Assembly (NCBI GenBank): GCA_965201085.1
Contig: CBDAVS010000025.1
Location: forward strand, 744,001 to 808,000
Length of the DNA: 64,000 nucleotides
Direction: 5' to 3'
Source: JAPOUP01 sp965201085
GTDB lineage: Bacteria; Pseudomonadota; Alphaproteobacteria; Rhodobacterales; Rhodobacteraceae
The position numbers and the translations under genes are program-made. The notes below the pieces were generated by a model that worked only from the letters and a program-made list of their open reading frames with translations, did no database searches and was not told the DNA's origin. This document shows positions 54,732 through 62,963 of the stretch, piece after piece. Every line of letters starts with the position of its first letter. Positions within the stretch are counted from its first letter, which is position 1.

Positions 54732-55357
54732 TCGGGAACAGCAGCTTTGGAAATGCAGCGCTCCAACCATTTCGACGATCCGGAACGCCTAGATCGAGGA
54801 CGGCACAGGTCATTGAGAGAACAGGCATCGCAGCGGTTGGGTTCGTAATCCGGTTCAGGAATATCTTGCCCCAATAGCGCTTCCGACATTTCCGCCGCAA
54901 CCCGTTCGGTAAGAGAACGAAGACCATCATTGAAAGACACTTTCGTTCGCCGTTTTCGCTTTCCATAATACAGGGAACCTTCGGAAATCCTTTCACCCGT
55001 CATTTCCTCAAGGCAAAGCGCCTGTGCGCAGAGCTGTACTTCATCCGCGCGATGGGACTTCGGAAGACCACGCTTGTATTCAACAGGATAAATTTTACCC
55101 GCACGGATTTCCACTGCATCTGCGATGCCGTGGATACCGAGCCTTTCCGAACCGACATGAACCGAACGAAGCAACCGATTGCCGTGATGGCTTTCTGGTT
55201 GACCGGCATCGACGCGTTCGTGCAGGACACGGCCCTCCGCCGTTAAGCGGTTTTCTTCCCAGAGACGTTCGACATGAATGAGAACGCACTGACGAGGACA
55301 GAACATCCAGTGCTGAAGCGCTGATATGGGAAAGCTCTCCAGATTGGAATTCACCAA
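54728..55357 (-). CDS. cas4: CRISPR-associated exonuclease Cas4
   Basis: This 209-residue RecB-like Fe-S nuclease trims prespacers and sets PAM-proximal orientation and length. Cluster cysteines are C20 (MFCPRQC), C176, C179 and C185 (NRCDACSLNDLC). The nuclease motifs are D80 in GIHGIADAVEI and E93-x-K95 in YPVEYKRGLP, followed by the QxxxYxxQ-like region DEVQLCAQALCLEEM. All key residues appear intact. Start and stop overlap cas7 and cas1. Confidence 0.95.
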   Translation of the reverse strand: MVNSNLESFPISALQHWMFCPRQCVLIHVERLWEENRLTAEGRVLHERVDAGQPESHHGNRLLRSVHVGSERLGIHGIADAVEIRAGKIYPVEYKRGLPKSHRADEVQLCAQALCLEEMTGERISEGSLYYGKRKRRTKVSFNDGLRSLTERVAAEMSEALLGQDIPEPDYEPNRCDACSLNDLCRPRSRRSGSSKWLERCISKAAVPE

Positions 55358-56292
55358 GGCTCCATCATTGCAACGCCTTCAGGCAAGTCACCAACATCAA
55401 TCTCGATCTGGTAGTCCTGAAAGCGGCGGGTGGGAGGCCAGTTATGCGTCCGGATATCTCCGACAGGCACAGTTTCTCCCTGGTGAACGCGGTCCACGGA
55501 AACACGTTCAAATAATCTGTGGGCCTGCGCATTTCCAAGATCGCTGTCATGCTTGAATACAATCAGTTTTCGCGCCGCCATTACCCCGCGGGCAGCGGAG
55601 CGATCCAGATCGAGCATATCCCGAAGACCTGTCCAGAGAATGTCCAGATCCCTTTCGGAAAACCCCGTTCTCTGCGCCAGTTTTGCGTTGATGAACCCAT
55701 GAACACGGTAAAGACCATAGGGAACAATGCTTTTCCGGCCCATGGTCCTTTCCTTATCCCGATCCTCTTCCTTGGTGACCGAGGATCTTGTGATAGAAAC
55801 CTCCATCGGCATGATAGGCTCTTCCGATCTCGCGAAAGCAAGCTGCACCGGGCCACGCACCTGACCGGCGTTGACCCCCGTCGACATTACAGCGCCAAAA
55901 GTCCGGATGTCCCAAAAACTTTGACACATCCAATTCGTCAGTTTCCTTGCTTTTGCATCGTCTTTCGGAAGTTTTTTGTAACGGTCGGCTTCACCCTTTC
56001 CGGTTGGTTCAATTCCTGTCGCTTTCCATGCTTCTTCATGTGCTTCGTTCAGGACCGATCTCTCGGTGAAATAAATGCGGTGCGGCGCCGTATTCCCGTA
56101 AGCTTCGAGAACATAGTTCCGCAGTTTTCTCTTGATGCAAACATCCGACATCAAGCCTTGGTTTGTTTCCGGATCCATCCTCGGCATGTTTCCGGCATCG
56201 GGATCCCCGTTCGGATTTCCGTTCTCGACATCCATGAACAGAACAAAATCGTAACGGTTGCGAAGCCCGTCCAACTGGTCTGACTGATTCAA
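55351..56292 (-). CDS. cas7c: Type I-C Cascade backbone subunit Cas7 (Csd2)
   Basis: This 313-residue RAMP protein polymerises along the crRNA. Family features: RYDFVLFMDVENGNPNGDPD, AGNMPRMDPETNQGLMSDVC-IKRKLRNYV, DIRTFGAVMSTGVNAGQVRG-PVQ, TMGRKSIVPYGLYRVHGFIN and ARKLIVFKHDSDLGNAQAHR. It begins 11 nt after the cas8 stop and overlaps the start of cas4 by 7 nt. Length and motifs are those of an intact Csd2. Confidence 0.97.
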   Translation of the reverse strand: MNQSDQLDGLRNRYDFVLFMDVENGNPNGDPDAGNMPRMDPETNQGLMSDVCIKRKLRNYVLEAYGNTAPHRIYFTERSVLNEAHEEAWKATGIEPTGKGEADRYKKLPKDDAKARKLTNWMCQSFWDIRTFGAVMSTGVNAGQVRGPVQLAFARSEEPIMPMEVSITRSSVTKEEDRDKERTMGRKSIVPYGLYRVHGFINAKLAQRTGFSERDLDILWTGLRDMLDLDRSAARGVMAARKLIVFKHDSDLGNAQAHRLFERVSVDRVHQGETVPVGDIRTHNWPPTRRFQDYQIEIDVGDLPEGVAMMEPW

Positions 56293-56303
56293 GTGCTTTC
56301 TCC

Positions 56304-56702
56304 TTAATCTGTATCGTTGTCCCGGGATTCACCGGATTTCATATAGAACGCCGAAGTCTGATGATAGAACCCTATGAAAAACCGTCCCTGTCCCTCAAGC
56401 GAAAGGGTAGCGGGTAGATCTCCACCGTCCGGTAGACGGCCGAGAATATCGGTAACGGCCTTGTCGGCCCTCACACCGGATCCGGCCTTCTGGCCACCAG
56501 CTTTCAGCAGGGACGCGAGATTATGTTCATAGCCGCGCATCAGTATCGGGAACACTCTGGCTGGCGTCGCCGACGCAGCGCCGATGTATTTCTGGCGAAG
56601 GTCCGCACCCCTGTTCTGATAGCTTTTCTCCGCATAGGCATAGGCTCCGAACAGCCGTCCCAGCAGATAGGCCGGATCACACACTTTCCCATCAATCTCC
56701 AT
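56304..56702 (-). CDS. cas11c: Probable internally translated small subunit Cas11c
   Basis: Within cas8c, ATG 56702 (MEIDGKVCDPAYLLGRLFGA) is preceded on the coding strand by ACAGGAGATACCA, a strong Shine-Dalgarno sequence at good spacing. It would give a 132-residue protein in the same frame covering the helical C-terminus of Cas8c. In other I-C systems Cas11c is made exactly this way and is needed for Cascade assembly (family knowledge). No separate cas11 gene is present, which supports the call. Confidence 0.7.
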   Translation of the reverse strand: MEIDGKVCDPAYLLGRLFGAYAYAEKSYQNRGADLRQKYIGAASATPARVFPILMRGYEHNLASLLKAGGQKAGSGVRADKAVTDILGRLPDGGDLPATLSLEGQGRFFIGFYHQTSAFYMKSGESRDNDTD

Positions 56703-58076
56703 TGGTATCTCCTGTCTCAAGTTACGCCTTAGAACGGCGCGGATCATCGCCGCCCGACGACCGTCGATGTTTCCCCGTTTTCTCTTGGGATCCGGTTCAC
56801 CTTCGACACGTATGCGACCGAGAACGGTTGAAAGAAGGGTGACCGGATAGGGTCCACCGGTCAGAACGGCCCGCATCAGGTCACCGCCAAGTCCGTGCGG
56901 AATGTTCTCCTTTTTGTCCTGCGCCGCCAGATCGTGAAGCAGCACCCACAGTTTCGGCGGCAGTTTCAGGCCCTCATTCATGAACGGAGAGGGAGAGACG
57001 TCACATTCATTCCAGAACCTTACGATGGATTCAGAGAATCCGCGAAGCGTCCCTGGATACCAGTAGCGGACCGACAGACGCGCGGCGTTGGGAGCGAGAC
57101 CGATAACGAACAGCCTGGTTTTAGGATCGAGCTTTTCTCCTGCATAAAGCCTTCCCTGCGCGACGGAGATGATTCTGTCCCGCAACCTTGATTCAACCGC
57201 GTCTGTATTCGAGCCCGTCAAAAGCGCCTGAAGGGCGTCATCCGTTTCCGGCTGTTCCGCCCAGAACACCGTCGTGTCACCCCCGATCCGAACGTTCCTG
57301 CCAGACCCCTTGGCAAGCAATGCGTTCAACGCCGTACCATACATGAACGCGGCTCTCCCTGAAACCGGTGCGTTCGATCCCTGGGATTTTCCGAATGAAG
57401 TATCGGCGTCCTTGTTGAAGGAAACCAGCGAAGCACCGGACGACTGTGCACCCATCACTCCCTTGATCGTCGGATGCAGTCGTTCGGGAGCACCTTTCTC
57501 GCCGGTTACAAGACAGATGGCGCTATCCGATACCAATTCATCGCAGGATTCAAGAATTGCACGGACACAAGCAAGTTCATGAATAAATTCGGGGTTATTA
57601 TCATTTCGAAAAACTAAATTCCCATCAACAAGCGTTTCAGAGTCCTGAAACTTTGAGAAATTTTCGGGTTCCCAAGTTTTCAGAAATGAACGAAACGCTG
57701 CCACTGTCGGATCGTCAATGTTTTCTAGAAGATTTAAATGAGTCTCTCTGAAAGCCTCATGTTCAGCCAAAGTTCGCTTTTTCTGACCTGGACCTTTATC
57801 CGTTTCCGTCACACCGAGTGTATAGGCAGACTTATCCCAAAAAAGATTCGGCTTGATTCCCACGGTTCTTTTTTTCTCCTTTGGCACATGCATAATCCGC
57901 GGACGAAGTTTTCCTTTCCCAACCGGTGCCAACAAAGATTGGATATCTCTAACTTTGCCATCGGCTTCCAGAACTATAACACCGGAGATTTCTGCCGGAG
58001 AATATCCAGGTTTCGACCAACCCTTCTCCGCCGCCCGTCTTTCATAAAGCGAGACAAGTTCCTGAAGCACAGTCAT
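56304..58076 (-). CDS. cas8c: Type I-C Cascade large subunit Cas8c (Csd1)
   Basis: This 590-residue large subunit recognises the PAM and recruits Cas3. N-terminal MTVLQELVSLYERRAAEKGW, GYSPAEISGVIVLEADGKVR and FWDKSAYTLGVT are typical Csd1 blocks. The middle has FSKFQDSETLVDGNLVFRN, ASLVSFNKDADTSFGKSQGS-NAPVS and FVIGLAPNAARLSVRYWYPG. The C-terminal helical part (DPAYLLGRLFGAYAYAEKSY) corresponds to the Cas11-like small-subunit region. ATG 58076 overlaps the cas5 stop (ATGA); the longer frame to 58127 lies inside cas5. Confidence 0.96.
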   Translation of the reverse strand: MTVLQELVSLYERRAAEKGWSKPGYSPAEISGVIVLEADGKVRDIQSLLAPVGKGKLRPRIMHVPKEKKRTVGIKPNLFWDKSAYTLGVTETDKGPGQKKRTLAEHEAFRETHLNLLENIDDPTVAAFRSFLKTWEPENFSKFQDSETLVDGNLVFRNDNNPEFIHELACVRAILESCDELVSDSAICLVTGEKGAPERLHPTIKGVMGAQSSGASLVSFNKDADTSFGKSQGSNAPVSGRAAFMYGTALNALLAKGSGRNVRIGGDTTVFWAEQPETDDALQALLTGSNTDAVESRLRDRIISVAQGRLYAGEKLDPKTRLFVIGLAPNAARLSVRYWYPGTLRGFSESIVRFWNECDVSPSPFMNEGLKLPPKLWVLLHDLAAQDKKENIPHGLGGDLMRAVLTGGPYPVTLLSTVLGRIRVEGEPDPKRKRGNIDGRRAAMIRAVLRRNLRQEIPMEIDGKVCDPAYLLGRLFGAYAYAEKSYQNRGADLRQKYIGAASATPARVFPILMRGYEHNLASLLKAGGQKAGSGVRADKAVTDILGRLPDGGDLPATLSLEGQGRFFIGFYHQTSAFYMKSGESRDNDTD

Positions 58077-58726
58077 CCAGCTGTTCCCGCTTTCAGGCAT
58101 TCCCCTACGTCGATCACCCCATTCCACATTCTGGCATGGAAAAAGACAGGGGACGGATCATCGATGAAATCGATGTCATAAAGCATCCAGCCAAAGTCAC
58201 GGTCACCCAGATCCGAAGGCGGAAACCCGTCAACCAGACTGAAATCCGCCGGAAATTCCCTCACACCGAGATAGGGTTGGTGAAAGCACTGGCCTTTCAT
58301 CGCCCGCCTACGGAACATCTCCGCATGTTTTCCCGGATTGTCATCCGGACCAGCGGCATCCGTCAGCTCGAAACGCGCTTCCAGACCGTAACTGACATGG
58401 GAAAGACAGAGCATCGCTCTTTGATGGCGGTTTTCATCGACATTGAGGTTAAGACCTTTCAGGTCATTGCGTCTCATCGCCTTCCGAGCGCTGCCAACCG
58501 GAATTTTCGATGCGATCTCGTTCCGCCGGAACGATTCAAACCGCACAGGAGAAAAAACATGGATACGCTCTATCCTCCAACGAATGGCGGGTTTCCAGTG
58601 AAGCGCTTCGAATATCCCTCGTGCCGCCGAAGGAGTGATAACGTCGTAGGATACCCGTTCGACTTTCATCTCGGGACGGGTAAAACAGGCGTTTCTGCCC
58701 TTCACCAGAAGCTTTATCGTTTCCAC
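58073..58726 (-). CDS. cas5c: Type I-C Cas5 (Cas5c/Cas5d) crRNA-processing subunit
   Basis: This 217-residue RAMP protein cuts pre-crRNA and caps the 5' handle in I-C, replacing Cas6. Family blocks are GRNACFTRPEMKVERVSYDV-ITPSAARGIFEALHWKPAIR, the WRIERIHVFSPVRFESFRRN segment, HVSYGLEARFELTD, FRRRAMKGQCFHQPYLGVRE-FPADF and FGWMLYDIDF. The conserved Tyr/Lys/His region around VSYDVITPSAARG is present. ATG 58726 overlaps the cas3 stop by one base. Confidence 0.95.
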   Translation of the reverse strand: METIKLLVKGRNACFTRPEMKVERVSYDVITPSAARGIFEALHWKPAIRWRIERIHVFSPVRFESFRRNEIASKIPVGSARKAMRRNDLKGLNLNVDENRHQRAMLCLSHVSYGLEARFELTDAAGPDDNPGKHAEMFRRRAMKGQCFHQPYLGVREFPADFSLVDGFPPSDLGDRDFGWMLYDIDFIDDPSPVFFHARMWNGVIDVGECLKAGTAG

Positions 58727-60897
58727 TATATCACGCCTCCCGTAACATCACCTGAATTTAGTCCGGCCCGGTCGTCATAAAGATCACCGCTATCCAGAAC
58801 GGCGAATTGCTCGTCAAACCTTTCCCGCATCCACCATGACAGATGACCTCCGTTCCATAGATACTTCCACATACTCCAGGGAACGTTGACGGTGTAATGC
58901 TTAACCTTTTCGTTCACGGCGCCGGAACCCTTGAATCGAACTGCATCCAGTTCAGAGACATCGACACCCCATTCACCGTCTCTGACGATAACCGCTTTCT
59001 GTCCTTCCCTGACGATCCGGAACGCCTTTTCGATATCTTCGTAAGGACAGCGGATACCTGATGTATGTATGACCCGTAGAATTCCCTGAACTCCGGTATC
59101 CCCGACCATAACGCTGTCCAGAGCGTTCTTTCCATAGGTATCCCAAAGTAGCCGAAAGTAGGCGTCAACGGCATCCTTTCCTATCGGATCATCAGGAAAA
59201 TCACCGATCACACACTGTCCAATTTTCGCGAACTGCTCGACAGCTGGTGGCGAATCATGCTGGGATCTGAATATCTCCACACGACCGGGAGAGGATAGCT
59301 TTCCCTCACGGTTACAGCGTCCGGCCGCTTGGGAGATCGAGTCAATTCCTGTTGCGGCGCGTAGAACCAAAGGAAAATCGATATCCACGCCAGCTTCGAC
59401 AAGGGATGTCGAAATCAGCCGAACCGGAGTTTTCTCCATAGACAGCCGTTCACGGATTTCAGCCAGAACGGCGCGTCTGTGGGCCGGTGTCATCAAGGTG
59501 CTTAGATGCGCCGCTCCTTCCGAATCCCGTATGGAATCGAAAAGGCTGCGCGCCTGCATCCTGTTGTCCACGATGACCAGTATCCGGTCTTCCCGTCTTA
59601 TTCGTTTACAGAGATCTTTGTCTTCCTGTATGCCTATGTCATAGGCTCTAACCCGTTTCAGTTCCCGGAAAAGCCCTAGTGGATCAGGTGCGATCTCCCG
59701 AGCACCTTCAAGGGCTTCGGGCGCCGGAAACCCACTTTCAGCCGTCAGGGACGGCTGGGTCGCCGTCGAAAGCACGACACTTGAACCATATCCCTGCATC
59801 AGTTCCCACAGGGCGGCGAGACAGGGCCGCAGAACGTGAAGCGGTAGCGTCTGCGCCTCGTCAAGAACGATCACCGATCTGGCTAGGGAAGGCAGCTTTC
59901 GGCATCGCTTTTTGCGGGCGGCGTAAAGGCTCTCGAAAAACTGTACTGCCGTCGTCACGATTACGGGAACGTTCCAGCCGGTACCCATGACCTTAAGCTG
60001 TTCCGCCTCAGTTTCGTCATCGCGGCTCCAATCGACTGATGAATGATGTTCCAGCACCGCTTGATCGCCGAGAACCTCCCTAAACACATCGGCTGTCTGC
60101 TCGACTATCGACATATAGGGAATGACGAAGACCAGTCGATGCAGTCCATGTGCCAGAGCGTGATCCAGGGCAAAACCTAGAGAGGCAAGGGTCTTGCCGC
60201 CGCCGGTGGGAACAGTCAGCGTGAACAGACCAGGCGCCAAGGACACCTGATCCCTAACATGGGTAAGAACGCGGCCGCGTAGCGCGTTGACCTTCCCTTC
60301 GGGAGAAAACTTCCGGATATACTGGTCGAAATCATCCTGCATGGAGACATGTATCCCATCCGGATAGGACGGGATGTCCTTACCTTCCGTCTCGGCAAAG
60401 AATCCCGCAGTTTGCCGGTCATCGGCCTCGCAGAGCGCCCCGTAAAGCATGCGGGCGAGGAACTGGAGACGGAACGGCGCATGATCCATATCGGAGATGG
60501 TTCGATCTAGAAGACGGAACGGCGGTGGCCGGCACCAGTCCGGAAGGGGAATCTCGGCCGCCGCCTGAAGTCGCTCTTCCAGCCTATCTGGATTTGGGAG
60601 ACGTCCATGATGGCCAGCTATGGCTCCAGCAAGGAATTTGGCTTGTGGATTCAATTTCAGAAGTGCTTTGGCACCCTCTCCTGAGTGGGTAACGGAGTTT
60701 TTCGCTCCACGGATCCGTTGCTGGAACTCAGGTTTGGCTTTTCCGAGATCATGCAAAAGCCCAAGCGTGTGCGCTAGTTTTCCTCCACCAAACGGCTCGG
60801 CCCTAGCTTCCGCAGCCGTAGCCACACGCTTCGAATGTTTCTCAAGCGTCTCCCAAAAATCTTGAGGCTTTTTTTCAACGGAGTGAGCAAATATCAT
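58726..60897 (-). CDS. cas3: CRISPR-associated nuclease-helicase Cas3
   Basis: This 723-residue effector unwinds and degrades target DNA. The N-terminal HD nuclease has H21 (ETLEKHSKRVA), the HD pair 49-50 (GLLHDLGKAKPEF), H71 (VTHSGEGAK) and the GHHGR block. The SF2 helicase has Walker A TVPTGGGKTLASLGFAL, the DExH-type box VIVLDEAQTLPLHV, motif III VLSTATQPSL and the C-terminal STSLVEAGVDIDFPLVLRAA, QAAGRCNREGKL. It is the first gene of the cas operon. Length is slightly short but typical for I-C. Confidence 0.96.
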   Translation of the reverse strand: MIFAHSVEKKPQDFWETLEKHSKRVATAAEARAEPFGGGKLAHTLGLLHDLGKAKPEFQQRIRGAKNSVTHSGEGAKALLKLNPQAKFLAGAIAGHHGRLPNPDRLEERLQAAAEIPLPDWCRPPPFRLLDRTISDMDHAPFRLQFLARMLYGALCEADDRQTAGFFAETEGKDIPSYPDGIHVSMQDDFDQYIRKFSPEGKVNALRGRVLTHVRDQVSLAPGLFTLTVPTGGGKTLASLGFALDHALAHGLHRLVFVIPYMSIVEQTADVFREVLGDQAVLEHHSSVDWSRDDETEAEQLKVMGTGWNVPVIVTTAVQFFESLYAARKKRCRKLPSLARSVIVLDEAQTLPLHVLRPCLAALWELMQGYGSSVVLSTATQPSLTAESGFPAPEALEGAREIAPDPLGLFRELKRVRAYDIGIQEDKDLCKRIRREDRILVIVDNRMQARSLFDSIRDSEGAAHLSTLMTPAHRRAVLAEIRERLSMEKTPVRLISTSLVEAGVDIDFPLVLRAATGIDSISQAAGRCNREGKLSSPGRVEIFRSQHDSPPAVEQFAKIGQCVIGDFPDDPIGKDAVDAYFRLLWDTYGKNALDSVMVGDTGVQGILRVIHTSGIRCPYEDIEKAFRIVREGQKAVIVRDGEWGVDVSELDAVRFKGSGAVNEKVKHYTVNVPWSMWKYLWNGGHLSWWMRERFDEQFAVLDSGDLYDDRAGLNSGDVTGGVI

Positions 60898-61260
60898 AAT
60901 CAGGCTACAGAAATTTCATCGCAGGGCCATCACATCAATCTGTAATCGGTCAATTCCGATACCGGATCAAGCATAGATGAAGCGTACCACACTGTCTGTA
61001 AATTTCTCGCCTCCACTCCGTCGCGATAGCATCCGGCATCAAGTTCGCTGTTCTGACAGAAGCAATAACTCGTTCGTGTGCCATAGTTGTAGCAAATGGG
61101 ATTAGCACGTTCTTCCAGACCAGACAACCATTGTCAAATCAGTTGTTAGAGCGTTCCGTGATCGCAGTGAAAGGATTGAGAGTCTGATACCACTTTTTTG
61201 GAGTTATGCCCGAAAGTTGGTGATGGGGCACGATCGATCAGGCGGCGGCGCTCTCCCGCA
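60898..61260. promoter_or_regulatory. cas operon promoter region
   Basis: This 363-bp stretch upstream of cas3 contains no gene. On the minus strand TTGACC lies at about 60947-60952, about 50 bp before the cas3 ATG, and is a possible -35 element; I cannot place a convincing -10. The right part (from about 61150) probably belongs to the IS256 element end. Confidence 0.4.
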
Positions 61261-62352
61261 TTATCCCCTCGCTGAATGCAACACCCGTATGACCTCCGGG
61301 AGCCTGTTCGGAGCCGATAGCCTGCGCCAGTTGCCCTTCGCCGGCATAATGAGGTAATGGGCCATCGAAAGGGCGGTCTTTCGGCTCAGGCGGCCCCTGG
61401 TCCTGCGGGTCCGGTCGCGGACCGTGACGAACACGCTCCTGGTTGGGTTCGTGGCCCTGATGTGTCCACAGCGCTCCGCCGGGAAGTGGTCGAAGGCCGC
61501 GTCCGCCTCCTTTTTCGTCTCGGCCATCCAGATTTCATGAGGATCCGACCTGTACCGTTCCTTCAGGTACCTGGGCGGCGCCCCGGTGACGTTGGCGGTT
61601 CTGTGGACCCGGCACCACCACTCCCGGGTCTTCGGAAAGACATCGCGAAGCGCCGCCCGGAAGCCACGCGCGCCGTCGCCGTCGCCAGGCTCCGGCGGCT
61701 CCTCCAGGCCCCGCTCCCTGAGGTCACGGAGCGGGTCGCGCCAGCTGTCCGCGTTCCCGCGGAACCCGTCCATGACGGCAAAGACGTCCTTTTCGCCATA
61801 TCCATCGGTACCGATCACCACGGGCATGCACCGGCGGTCGCCGTCCAGACGGGGCGTGAGGCGGCCGCTGTCCGCCCGGACGCACACGAAGCGCCGGCCC
61901 GACAGGTCCCTTTTCCACCAGGTCCCGCACCCCTCCTTCCAGGTCGCCTCGGCCCCGTGACCTTCGAGGAGGACAGCCCCTCCGCGTCCGGCCCGGGCGG
62001 AGCCGCTGGTGCCTCACCGAAGTCACCCGGCGCGATGCCCTTGAGATGGAGCCAGGGCGGCGGGTCCCCGCCCGACCTCGTCTTTCCCGGGTAGGTCGGC
62101 ACGATCGACGGCCGGAACCTAGTCCGGTCGCCGTCGGCGACGCCCGCCTTTCGGTCCCGCACGCGCGGAACCTCGACGGGCACCCGCCCGGTCCCCGTCA
62201 TCACCTCCCTCTCGGGAAGGGACCCGTGGCGCACCACGCGCCTGCGCCCCCTTCGTCAACGAGGTGTTCGTGACGGGCCAGGAAATCCACGACCTCGGCC
62301 TGGACCGCCGAGACCGGAAGATCCCGGGGCCCGGGACCCGATCACCTCCGTC
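61261..62352 (-). pseudogene. IS256-family transposase, frameshifted and 5' truncated
   Basis: The 3' half is open from 61887 to 61261: FRGNADSWRDPLRDLRERGL, GARGFRAALRDVFPKTREWW-CRVHRTANV, then HIRATNPTRSVFVTVRDRTR-RTRGRLSRKTALSMAHYLIM, which are IS256/MULE blocks. Upstream pieces are in another frame (VRHGSLPEREVMTGTGRVPV-EVPRVRDRKAG, WLHLKGIAPGDFGEAPAAPP-GPDAEGLS), with more frame changes near 61900 and 62230. The N-terminus is missing where an IS21 terminus begins at about 62353, so the IS21 element interrupts it. Dead. Confidence 0.8.
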
Positions 62353-62354
62353 TG

Positions 62355-62963
62355 TCAATGGCATCTTAAATTTCCCCAAAACGGGCGGTTTGACATTCCC
62401 CGGTCTGGCGGTTTCGGCTGTCGGCCGGTTCGGTGACCTGCGGCCCCGTTCCCCGGCGGACGGCCGCGGCGCTCTGGCGGTGGCGGCGGTGTGACCGGCG
62501 CGTCCGTACGGGTGTGTTCCGGGATCAGGTCGGTATGGCCGCGCCGGCGGTGGCCCGCGCCTCCGGTCCCAACGGCGACGGCGTGGTGCGGCGGCCGGTC
62601 CGGAAGCGCGGTGGCAACGACGGGACCGCCGGAGACATCGCCCCATCCGGCGAAGCCCCGGTTGGATGCCGGGATCATCGCGCCTTTTCCATGGCGGGCG
62701 TTGACGGGTTGGAGGAACGGGTTCTCGCCGCCCCGGGTGACGGACGGGTATCCGGTCCCATCCACGATCGGCGGTGATGGGCGTGCATGGAAGCGGCGGG
62801 TCTCGCGGGTGGCGCATTCCTCGCCGGGAAGCGCATCCAGCGCCTCGATCCCCGGGATCCTGCCCTGTTCCAGCTTCCGCGCCGCATGATCCGGCGCTTC
62901 AGGGGCGCGGGGCATCCCCAGGCCGACGGGCGCGCGCCGGATCCGGTCGGGTGTTTCGGTCAC
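62355..62963 (-). pseudogene. istB: IstB ATPase helper of IS21, internal deletion of the P-loop
   Basis: It starts MTETPDRIRRAPVGLGMPRA-PEA and IEALDALPGEECATRETRR, then jumps directly to the Walker B-side block PIVDGTGYPSVTRGGENPFL, VNARHGKGAMIPASNRGFAG-WGDV, PVVATALPDRPPHHAVAV. The frame is open (202 residues against about 250-260 normal), but the segment with the Walker A P-loop is missing, so ATP binding is impossible. Substitutions such as L to P are frequent. Confidence 0.8.
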
